Source: Candidatus Nanopelagicaceae bacterium (GTDB taxonomy: Bacteria; Actinomycetota; Actinomycetes; Nanopelagicales; Nanopelagicaceae). From it: a stretch of 38,314 nt of DNA. The DNA lies in the NCBI GenBank assembly GCA_009691185.1, contig SHVD01000004.1, forward strand, positions 1 to 38,314. Reading direction: 5' to 3'. Positions 1 to 5,886 of this stretch are shown one piece after another (the stretch's first letter is position 1; each line of letters opens with the position of its first letter). The translations under genes and the position numbers were made by a program. Under the pieces are notes generated by a model, which searched no databases, had not been told where the DNA came from, and worked only from the letters and a program-made list of their open reading frames with translations.

Positions 1-1
1 T

Positions 2-304
2 GAGTTCTCAACTGCAATTGTAAGAGTTGAGCAGCTTTATCCACTTCCAATTGATGAAATTATTGCTGAAGCTAAAAAACATCCCAAAGCAACGCTGTTG
101 TGGGTTCAAGATGAACCGGCTAACCAAGGACCATGGCCATTTGTTTCGCTTGCAACAACTGAGGCATTTATTGCTCATGAGGAGTTGTCTGGGCGCACTC
201 TTCGTCGAGTATCTCGTCGAGCAACTGCTAGCCCAGCCACCGGTAATCACCACCTGCATGAAGAGGAAGAAAAAGCATTAATGACAGAGGCGTTTACTCG
301 TTAA
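2..304 (+). CDS. kgd: Multifunctional 2-oxoglutarate dehydrogenase/decarboxylase, C-terminal end (partial)
   Basis: The last 100 residues of an actinobacterial KGD/SucA-type E1 enzyme, which acts on 2-oxoglutarate in the TCA cycle. The gene is cut by the left window edge and reads in frame from base 2 to TAA at 302-304. The evidence is the characteristic E1 tail: RVEQLYPLP near the start, then WVQDEPANQGPWPF, and LRRVSRRATASPATG close to the end, the usual landmarks of the C-terminal transketolase-like domain. The catalytic parts lie outside the window, so whether it is the fused E2-E1 actinobacterial form cannot be seen here. No U-rich terminator follows; a short perfect palindrome lies 18 bp downstream. 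Confidence 0.92.
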   Translation, partial: EFSTAIVRVEQLYPLPIDEIIAEAKKHPKATLLWVQDEPANQGPWPFVSLATTEAFIAHEELSGRTLRRVSRRATASPATGNHHLHEEEEKALMTEAFTR

Positions 305-322
305 TTCTATCTAAACCATAAA

Positions 323-340
323 GATCATAAATTTATGATC
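323..340. repeat. 18-bp perfect palindrome between convergent genes
   Basis: GATCATAAATTTATGATC is a perfect 18-bp palindrome. It lies between the kgd stop and the stop codon of the minus-strand gene ending at 333, overlapping that stop. There is no U-tract, so it is a weak terminator candidate at best; it could be a protein-binding site. Confidence 0.5.
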
Positions 341-665
341 CTAATATATCTTCCCGTGAGCCAAGATCTTTAGCAGGATCATTTGATCTAGTTTTTTTCA
401 ACCTAATTGCTTTTCTCCGCTTCGAAAATGAAAGTCTGAAGATTTTGTATCTGTGAGAAGTTTTGCGACTCTGACTTTTAATTTCATCCTTTGGCGTATG
501 TTCAGCTACACCTATTCTGTGGTGTGGATTGAGTATGGGGTCAATCTCAGAGTGGAGTAATTGTTTAGTCTTATGCCGCTCTTTGCGATTAGCTTTTTGA
601 ATATCAATCCAAGATTTTTTTGGGTGATAGATACCAGAAAAATTTTTTTCTCCTCTATTTGCCAT
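333..665 (-). CDS. Orphan small basic protein, function unknown
   Basis: Encodes 110 residues that I do not recognise. The protein is very rich in Lys, Arg, His and Ser, especially in the second half (SKRRKAIRLKKTR), with no membrane segment, signal peptide or Cys motif. The case for a real gene is an excellent ribosome binding site: AGGAGG lies four bases before the ATG at 665. A long SD is notable because many neighbours look leaderless. It lies in an AT-rich stretch between kgd and sodX. The charge suggests nucleic-acid binding, but that is only a guess. A fortuitous ORF cannot be excluded. Confidence 0.5.
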   Translation of the reverse strand: MANRGEKNFSGIYHPKKSWIDIQKANRKERHKTKQLLHSEIDPILNPHHRIGVAEHTPKDEIKSQSRKTSHRYKIFRLSFSKRRKAIRLKKTRSNDPAKDLGSREDILGS

Positions 666-698
666 AATTCCTCCTGTGGAAATTATTATTAACTAAAG

Positions 699-780
699 GA
701 GGTAAGGACTATAGTTGATAATGGCATTGAGTATGTCAGTTGACCATTCACGGGCCCTTACCTCTGTTATCAACATACTC
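699..780. repeat. Three interleaved inverted repeats
   Basis: Three perfect complementary pairs occur in the same order on both sides. GAGGTAAGG (699-707) pairs with CCTTACCTC (756-764). GTTGATAA (714-721) pairs with TTATCAAC (767-774). GAGTATGT (729-736) pairs with ACATACTC (773-780). An ordinary hairpin would have the right-hand arms in reverse order; here every pair crosses the others, so the helices are pseudoknot-like or mutually exclusive. The first arm overlaps an AGGAGG sequence and the second overlaps the candidate -10 box. Function unknown. Confidence 0.6.
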
Positions 781-906
781 TTAATTAATAAGGTTGAATA
801 CCAAAATAAATTTAGCACCAACGGCACTCAATTTTGCACAGAGAAATTAGCTAGCGGTTCTGGCAGCGGCACCGCTGGTGTAATTTATGAACTTACTCCG
901 CTGTAA
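721..906 (+). CDS. Possible small protein, unknown
   Basis: A 61-codon ORF from ATG at 721. A TTG six bases upstream is also in frame. In favour: TATAGT ends five bases before the ATG, AGGAGG lies further upstream at 697-702, and a terminator-like hairpin follows at 1000-1041. Against: the composition is unremarkable, no family is recognised, and the start overlaps the interleaved repeats, so the transcript may be noncoding. The C-terminal part is Gly/Ser-rich (SGSGSGTAG). It could also be a degenerate gene fragment. Confidence 0.25.
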   Translation: MALSMSVDHSRALTSVINILLINKVEYQNKFSTNGTQFCTEKLASGSGSGTAGVIYELTPL

Positions 907-999
907 TTAGATGTCAATAGATTTTTAACTTGGGTTTTGATTCAAAGATAACTAAATTTTAGTTTTGTATTACGGCTAACGCTTAATCGCCCAACTTTT

Positions 1000-1041
1000 G
1001 AGCGTGAGTGAAAAAATAAAAGAAGTTTTCACGCTCCTTTT
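1000..1041 (+). terminator. Hairpin with short U-tract
   Basis: GAGCGTGA (1000-1007) and TCACGCTC (1029-1036) form an 8-bp stem around a long A-rich loop, followed by CTTTTC. It would end a plus-strand transcript from the 710-1000 region. It overlaps the 3' end of sodX, which runs the other way. The large loop makes it a weak call. Confidence 0.4.
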
Positions 1042-1346
1042 CGATACCTAAGCATGACTCTTTTTAGAAACTGATCACGCTCAAGCCAACCCCACTTCCT
1101 GGAGTCTTCGCTACTTGGATTATCACCCTCTACCCAGTACTTAACAAGACCATGCTCCATTCGGCTCTCTTTTAACCGTTTTAATAACTTAACGCCAGGT
1201 CTAATTTGGTCTTGGATTAGATAGACCTCACCAATCTTAAGGGTGTGCTTTTTGCCACTTAAACTGCGCACAACTAGCCAATCACCCTGATTATAGGCAG
1301 GCGACATTGAATTTCCCGAAACTACTACTGTGCTAAACCCGAACAT
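1029..1346 (-). CDS. sodX: Nickel-type superoxide dismutase maturation protease (S26 family)
   Basis: A small signal-peptidase-like S26 serine protease, taken to remove the N-terminal propeptide of Ni-SOD so that the new N-terminal His can bind nickel. The catalytic Ser lies in SGNSMSP near the N-terminus and the general-base Lys is probably in KLLKRL. The family's C-terminal GDNP...DSR signature is present (EGDNPSSEDSRKWG). There is no N-terminal membrane anchor, as expected for this subgroup. I chose ATG 1346, which has GGGAG ten bases upstream; a TTG at 1388 would add 14 residues but has no SD. Its divergent neighbour sodN is the obvious substrate. Confidence 0.85.
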   Translation of the reverse strand: MFGFSTVVVSGNSMSPAYNQGDWLVVRSLSGKKHTLKIGEVYLIQDQIRPGVKLLKRLKESRMEHGLVKYWVEGDNPSSEDSRKWGWLERDQFLKRVMLRYRKGA

Positions 1347-1396
1347 GAAGAGTATTCTCCCACTACAGGTTGGATTTAAATTAGCCAAGGAGAGAG

Positions 1397-1804
1397 ATGT
1401 TTAATTCTTTAATCAAAGTAATCGCACCGGGAGAAACTGTTTTTGCACATTGTGATCTGCCATGTGGTGTCTATGATCCCGCACAAGCAAAAATTGAGGC
1501 TCAATCAGTGAAAGCTTGCATGGAAAAATATGCCGCAAGCAGTGACCCTGATTTCAAAGCACGCGCTGTTGCAATCAAAGAGGAGCGTTCGCAGTTAGTC
1601 AAACATCACTTATGGGTATTGTGGACTGACTACTTCAAAGCTAATCACTTTGAAGCCCATCCTCAACTTCACTCACTATTTAATGAAGCAACTAAACTTG
1701 CTGGTGCTGGTGGAAGTAAAGGCACAAATGATGTGGCAGTAGCCAACAAATTAATCGGTAAAATTGATGAAATAGCAGAAATTTTCTGGGCAACTAAAAA
1801 ATAA
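1397..1804 (+). CDS. sodN: Nickel superoxide dismutase
   Basis: Converts superoxide to O2 and H2O2 in the cytoplasm using a mononuclear Ni centre. The encoded 135-residue precursor has a 17-residue propeptide ending ...ETVFA and then the nickel hook HCDLPCGVYDP. After cleavage, His1, Cys2 and Cys6 are the known ligands in the family. The predicted mature form (118 residues) matches the family's usual size. AAGGAG is well placed before ATG 1397. The maturation protease gene sodX starts about 50 bp away in the opposite direction. No Fe or Mn SOD is visible in this window, and Ni-SOD is typical of aquatic actinobacteria. Confidence 0.97.
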   Translation: MFNSLIKVIAPGETVFAHCDLPCGVYDPAQAKIEAQSVKACMEKYAASSDPDFKARAVAIKEERSQLVKHHLWVLWTDYFKANHFEAHPQLHSLFNEATKLAGAGGSKGTNDVAVANKLIGKIDEIAEIFWATKK

Positions 1805-1813
1805 ATTACCTAT

Positions 1814-1855
1814 ATCGCTAGTGGCTTAGAACTTTAAGCTATTAGCGATTTTTTT
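1814..1855 (+). terminator. sodN terminator inside the convergent gene's 3' end
   Basis: ATCGCTA (1814-1820) pairs with TAGCGAT (1843-1849), and the inner arms GCTTA/TAAGC continue the stem through wobble pairs to about 15 bp. A run of T follows (1850-1855). The hairpin overlaps the last codons and stop of the convergent thioesterase gene. Confidence 0.85.
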
Positions 1856-2278
1856 ATCCCTCACAGAACTTTCTTTCTCTGCAACCATAGTTTCAGCTGC
1901 AACTCTAGCCATGAATGAAACGCGCTCTACAAACTTTCTAATTATCAAGCCTGATGCGATTAATCTGGCACTTTGATGAACCTCAACCTCAAATTTTAAA
2001 ACATTGTCAGTCAATCCAAGGCACCTGGCGGTTGCATGAATCTCTGTGCCAATTCCAGCCGCCCCTAAGATTTCTAGCACTGAATTAGTAGTCACCGTTG
2101 TTTCACCAAAATCTAAAAATTCAATTATTGCAGTGCTACAGGCACTCTCCATTAGTGAAATTATGTGGTTTGAACCAACAACTGGTAAATCATTAACTCC
2201 CTGAGCCACTGATGTATCACCAGGACGAATCGTCATGGCTGACATACCGATCACACCAATAACTTGTTCTGGCTTCAT
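1826..2278 (-). CDS. Hotdog-fold thioesterase (FlK-like)
   Basis: A 150-residue protein resembling the thioesterase family that includes fluoroacetyl-CoA thioesterase. The central pattern fits: DTSVAQG then VVGSNHIISLMESACSTAII, GETTVTTNSVLEILGAAGIGTEI, and an ...LKFEVEVHQSARLIASG stretch. Likely role: hydrolysis of a small acyl-CoA or acyl thioester in the cytoplasm; the substrate is not evident. GTG at 2284 is possible, but TAATCT (2286-2291) lies seven bases before ATG 2278, suggesting a leaderless start there. It lies 25 bp downstream of rsrA, so it may also be co-transcribed with the sigR operon. Confidence 0.75.
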   Translation of the reverse strand: MKPEQVIGVIGMSAMTIRPGDTSVAQGVNDLPVVGSNHIISLMESACSTAIIEFLDFGETTVTTNSVLEILGAAGIGTEIHATARCLGLTDNVLKFEVEVHQSARLIASGLIIRKFVERVSFMARVAAETMVAEKESSVRDKKIANSLKF

Positions 2279-2303
2279 AATCACAAGATTAGTGATTAGT
2301 GAA

Positions 2304-2702
2304 TTACTCTTGCGGGAACTCCCTGCGAATTTCGCTAGTTATTTCTATTTGTGTCGCTCCATCAGCAGAAATCTCCGTATAAGTTGTTTGGGTATAGGTA
2401 ATCTCAGTAAATCCTTGAGAATCTGTCACTTGCATCATTTGATTGTAAAGATCCTCAGTTTGTTGATGTATGCGATGGTTTAGCTCTTGTGGTGCCTCTT
2501 CATTCAGGGCATTACACAAAAGATTTCGCATCAAGGTTATGGCTGCGTTTTCTTGCTCCATTTGAGTTCGACATGTCGGGCATTGTCCAAAATGTATTTC
2601 AACTAAATTTAATTGCTGATTATCTAAAATCTCATGATCAATATAAAGCACTATGTTTGGTAGTACTTGATCACAGGAGATAAAATTCATTGGCTGGTTC
2701 AT
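2304..2702 (-). CDS. rsrA: Mycothiol-system anti-sigma factor RsrA (zinc-binding)
   Basis: A redox-sensing anti-sigma factor that binds SigR and releases it under thiol oxidation. The zinc/redox residues are visible: Cys10, His37, Cys41 and Cys44 (HFGQCPTC), nearly the same spacing as Streptomyces RsrA, plus Cys63. In the family, disulfide formation among these Cys expels zinc and frees the sigma factor. The C-terminal tail (residues 85-132) is acidic and Thr-rich. The start ATG overlaps the sigR stop (ATGA), which implies translational coupling and matched stoichiometry. At 132 residues it is somewhat longer than Streptomyces RsrA. Confidence 0.93.
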   Translation of the reverse strand: MNQPMNFISCDQVLPNIVLYIDHEILDNQQLNLVEIHFGQCPTCRTQMEQENAAITLMRNLLCNALNEEAPQELNHRIHQQTEDLYNQMMQVTDSQGFTEITYTQTTYTEISADGATQIEITSEIRREFPQE

Positions 2703-3409
2703 TTTTTATCACCAGCACTATTTTTGCCATAGCCACGATCTTTCGCATAGGTGGCAAGTGAAGTTCGAAGTAATTTTCTACCTCTATGCAGCCTTGACAT
2801 AACTGTTCCAGTTGGCACCTCTGTTATTTCAGCTATTTCTTTATATGAAAATCCCTCAACATCTGAGAGATAAACTGCCATTCGAAACTCCTCCGGCATT
2901 GCAGCCAGAGCATCTTTAATATCTTTGTCCGCAATATTTTCTAAAACCTCTTCTTCAGCTGACTTACCCTGATCACTTGTGTGTGAGGAAGCAGCAGTAA
3001 TTTGCCAATCTTCCACCTCGCCTGCAGATATTTGTGGTCTACGTTGATCTTTTCGATAATTATTAATGAATGTGGTGGTGAGAATCCTATAAAGCCAAGC
3101 TTTTAAATTTGTTCCAGGTTCAAATTGATGAAAACTTGTAAATGCTTTTGCGTATGTATCCTGAACTAAATCCTGTGCATCATGTGGATTTTTTGTATAT
3201 CTAAGTGCAGCACCATAGAGTTGTGAGGTAAAAACTAAAGCATCTTTTTCGAATCTAGCTTTGCGTTGTGCCAAACTCTCTTTATTTCGGTCAACAACAG
3301 CTGGTAATAAATCTTCGTTACTCATTTGGGCTAAGGCTACCTCGAATGGGGTTTTAGAAAAACAGAAATTTGTTTTAAATCGACCATCGTGCTGACAGAG
3401 TGCGGTCAT
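2699..3409 (-). CDS. sigR: ECF sigma factor SigR/SigH (thiol-oxidative stress)
   Basis: A group-IV sigma factor that directs RNA polymerase to disulfide-stress genes. Region 2 covers about residues 60-120 ([14 protein letters not shown], then [19 protein letters not shown]). Region 4 covers about 165-225 ([40 protein letters not shown]). Two starts are possible. ATG 3409 gives 236 residues and lies eight bases after the GTT -10 element of a SigR-type promoter, so the SigR-dependent transcript would be leaderless from here. An internal ATG at 3325 would give a form 28 residues shorter. Streptomyces makes long, unstable SigR' from its autoregulated promoter, which this arrangement resembles. 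rsrA follows with overlapping stop/start. Confidence 0.95.
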   Translation of the reverse strand: MTALCQHDGRFKTNFCFSKTPFEVALAQMSNEDLLPAVVDRNKESLAQRKARFEKDALVFTSQLYGAALRYTKNPHDAQDLVQDTYAKAFTSFHQFEPGTNLKAWLYRILTTTFINNYRKDQRRPQISAGEVEDWQITAASSHTSDQGKSAEEEVLENIADKDIKDALAAMPEEFRMAVYLSDVEGFSYKEIAEITEVPTGTVMSRLHRGRKLLRTSLATYAKDRGYGKNSAGDKK

Positions 3410-3417
3410 AGAATTTA

Positions 3418-3444
3418 AACCACTGAACGGGTTGATTTATTCCC
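3418..3444 (-). promoter_or_regulatory. SigR-type autoregulatory promoter
   Basis: On the minus strand the -35 GGGAAT (3444-3439), an 18-base spacer and the -10 GTT (3420-3418) match the published SigR/SigH consensus GGAAT-N18-GTT. The ATG at 3409 comes eight bases after GTT, so transcription should begin at or beside the start codon. Confidence 0.85.
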
Positions 3445-3510
3445 GCAGGTGCTCGCTGGGCAGCAGTAAACCGCAGCCTTACGCATAAGTCGGAAGGTAG
3501 ACTGGTGGAT

Positions 3511-4809
3511 ATGACAAATTGGCCCGCACCTTTTCGAAATGGGTTGTCTCCTGCAAGTAAGCCAATTAACGCCCGATTAAGTATCCCTGGCTCAAAATCT
3601 GCAACCAACCGGGCATTGATTTTAGCTGCGCTCGCTAATTCACCATCAAGGATTAGAAAACCTCTCTTCTCCCGTGATACCGACTTAATGGTCAAGGGAT
3701 TAAGAAGTTTAGGATGCAAAATTGATGAAGTTAAAACGGATGATGGATTTGATTACCAGATTACACCGCAAAAGTTAGTGGGCCCCGCTCAAATAGAGGT
3801 TGGTAATGCAGGAACCGTAATGCGCTTCTTACCTCCGATTGCATCCCTTGCTTCAGGATTAATCCACTTTGATGGTGATGAACGATCACATGAGCGACCA
3901 ATTGCTCCAGTAATAAAAGCCTTGGAACAACTTGGTATATCAATAGAACACGGAAATAAATATCGATTGCCAATTACTATCAATGGTGCCGGAAAAGTTA
4001 AGGGTGGTGAAGTTGAGATAGATGCAAGTGCTTCTAGTCAGTTTGTTTCTGCACTGCTATTACTTGCCCCTGCAACTGAGATTGGTATTACAATAAAAAA
4101 TATAGGGCCAGATTTACCTTCACTTCCTCACATCCAAATGACAATTCATATGCTTGAAGTTTTTGGCGCACAAGTAAAGATGAGCAAAAATCAGTGGGTA
4201 GTAAAGCCAGTTAAATTGTCAGGTCAAGATTTAACAATTGAACCTGACCTTTCTAATGCCGCGCCATTCATGGCTGCTGCCATGATTTGCGGTGGCAGCG
4301 TCGTAATTAATGATTGGCCAAAATCAACCCCACAACCTGGAGATCAATTGCGCAATATTTTTGCACAAATGGGGGCGAAAATTGAACTTACATCCAATGG
4401 ATTAAAAGTTTCTGGAAGTAGTGAAATTAATGGAATTGATATTGATTTACATGATGTTGGTGAATTAACACCAGCTATCGCAGCCCTAGCATCTCTCGCT
4501 AAATCACCTACAACTCTAAGAGGTATTGGACACCTACGCTTACATGAGACTGATCGACTATCTGCGTTAGCTAATGAAATAAATAATCTTGGTGGAGCTG
4601 TTACTGAAGGACCCAGCGAATTGTTAATTAAGCCAACTAAAATGGTTGCCTCTCAAATCTTTAAAAGTTATGAAGACCACCGAATGGCTACTGCTGGAGC
4701 CATTATTGGTTTGGCTGTGGATGGGGTTATAGTTGAAAACATTGAAACTACGAGAAAAACTCTCCCAGATTTTCCAGGAATGTGGCAGATGATTCTTAAA
4801 GGGGCTTAA
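3511..4809 (+). CDS. aroA: 3-phosphoshikimate 1-carboxyvinyltransferase (EPSP synthase)
   Basis: Condenses shikimate-3-phosphate with PEP to give EPSP, the sixth step of the shikimate pathway (cytoplasmic). Motifs in order: the substrate-binding IPGSKSATNRAL near residue 25, NAGTVMRFL near 100, DGDERSHERPI near 125, SSQFVSALL, HETDRLSALANE near 350 and EDHRMATAGA near 390. The encoded protein, 432 residues, is the normal length. TAGACT (3498-3503) lies seven bases before ATG 3511, a leaderless arrangement; GTG at 3505 is the alternative. rsgA begins in the aroA stop (TAATG), so the two are co-transcribed. aroA beside sigR/rsrA and rsgA is a common actinobacterial order. Confidence 0.97.
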   Translation: MTNWPAPFRNGLSPASKPINARLSIPGSKSATNRALILAALANSPSRIRKPLFSRDTDLMVKGLRSLGCKIDEVKTDDGFDYQITPQKLVGPAQIEVGNAGTVMRFLPPIASLASGLIHFDGDERSHERPIAPVIKALEQLGISIEHGNKYRLPITINGAGKVKGGEVEIDASASSQFVSALLLLAPATEIGITIKNIGPDLPSLPHIQMTIHMLEVFGAQVKMSKNQWVVKPVKLSGQDLTIEPDLSNAAPFMAAAMICGGSVVINDWPKSTPQPGDQLRNIFAQMGAKIELTSNGLKVSGSSEINGIDIDLHDVGELTPAIAALASLAKSPTTLRGIGHLRLHETDRLSALANEINNLGGAVTEGPSELLIKPTKMVASQIFKSYEDHRMATAGAIIGLAVDGVIVENIETTRKTLPDFPGMWQMILKGA

Positions 4810-5861
4810 TGGCCAGATCAAAGCGCAACTGGGATGAGGATGATGTTCGCGTCAATAAGTCACGCCAATTTGGTTCAAGTAATAAAGCAAGAGCTCGCAC
4901 TAAAGATCGACCAGATTATGCCAACGCCGATACTGCAACGATTACTGAGGTTGATCGCGGTCGAGTGAAATGCTTAATCCAAACAAAAACAGGCAAATTA
5001 TTAATTACCGCAATGAAAGCACGAGAGTTGGGAAAGAAATCAGTAGTAGTAGGAGACCTAGTATCAGTAGTTGGTGATGTTTCAGGCTCTGATGGCTCCT
5101 TGGCTCGGGTAGTCAGCGTTCTTCCCAGAAAGAATTCATTGACTAGAACTATTGATGATCACGCAAATGATGAACGTGTGATTGTTTCAAATGTTGATGC
5201 CATGGCAATTGTTATCTCAGCTGCAAATCCTGATCCAAAAATCGGTTTGGTTGACCGTGCCCTAGCCGTTGCATATGACCAAGGAATAAAGCCAATAATT
5301 ATCATGACTAAGCAAGATCTGGCAGATGGAGATGAATTTTTAAAAATCTATAAAGATCTTGAGATAAAGCTATTTAAAATTGATAAATCCTCAAATCTTG
5401 CAACTCTCAAGAAAGAGTTAGCTGGCAAGATAACAGTGCTACTAGGTCACTCCGGAGTAGGTAAGTCCACCTTAGTTAATAATTTATTATCTAGCTCGCA
5501 AAGGAATTCAGCTGAGTCAGATAATACATCTACACACCAGGTCACTGGCGCAGTAAATGAAGTCACCGGTAGGGGGCGCCACACAACCTCAGGAGCTATT
5601 GCCCTGCCATTATCTTCAACCTTTGATTCAGATGAGTTTGGTTGGATTATAGACACCCCAGGCGTTCGCTCTTTTGGCATTGCACATATTAAACCTTCCA
5701 GAGTTATATCTGCATTCCCTGAATTTGCTGAAGCAATTTCAAATTGCAAAAAGAATTGCTCTCACAGTGAACCCTCTTGTGCCCTAAATAACTGGCCTGG
5801 CTTTAATGACCAAAATCTCGCAAGACTTGCAAGTTTGCGCAGAATTTTATCTGTTGGTTAA
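4809..5861 (+). CDS. rsgA: Ribosome small subunit-dependent GTPase A
   Basis: A circularly permuted GTPase that helps late maturation of the 30S subunit. The N-terminal part (about residues 1-45) is basic and unstructured, followed by an OB-fold domain to about 110. GTPase motifs appear in permuted order: TKQD (G4) near 166, GHSGVGKST (Walker A) near 213 and DTPG (G3) near 282. The C-terminal zinc knuckle is NCKKNCSHSEPSC at about 313-325. The encoded length, 350 residues, is normal for actinobacteria. The start overlaps the aroA stop by one base, implying coupling; copA follows closely. Confidence 0.95.
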   Translation: MARSKRNWDEDDVRVNKSRQFGSSNKARARTKDRPDYANADTATITEVDRGRVKCLIQTKTGKLLITAMKARELGKKSVVVGDLVSVVGDVSGSDGSLARVVSVLPRKNSLTRTIDDHANDERVIVSNVDAMAIVISAANPDPKIGLVDRALAVAYDQGIKPIIIMTKQDLADGDEFLKIYKDLEIKLFKIDKSSNLATLKKELAGKITVLLGHSGVGKSTLVNNLLSSSQRNSAESDNTSTHQVTGAVNEVTGRGRHTTSGAIALPLSSTFDSDEFGWIIDTPGVRSFGIAHIKPSRVISAFPEFAEAISNCKKNCSHSEPSCALNNWPGFNDQNLARLASLRRILSVG

Positions 5862-5886
5862 GAAAAGTAAGAGTAATCTAATCTCT

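Larger units (their letters stand above)
666..1028. other. AT-rich gap of about 360 bp between orphan gene and sodX
   Basis: This gap holds a candidate plus-strand -10 box (TATAGT, 710-715), a possible 61-codon ORF (721-906), three interleaved inverted repeats (699-780), a small hairpin at 853-875 (AGCGGT/ACCGCT) and a terminator-like hairpin that begins at 1000. No RNA family was recognised: there is no tRNA-like end as in tmRNA, no RNase P core motif and no 6C-type C loops. Confidence 0.6.

Noticed and set aside
666-1028. tmRNA, RNase P RNA or 6C RNA in the AT-rich gap
   Set aside because: No tRNA-like end, no RNase P core sequence and no double C-rich loops.
3375-3719. 114-codon minus-strand ORF across the sigR-aroA junction
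   Set aside because: It is antisense to aroA and overlaps the sigR promoter and start; no recognisable protein pattern.
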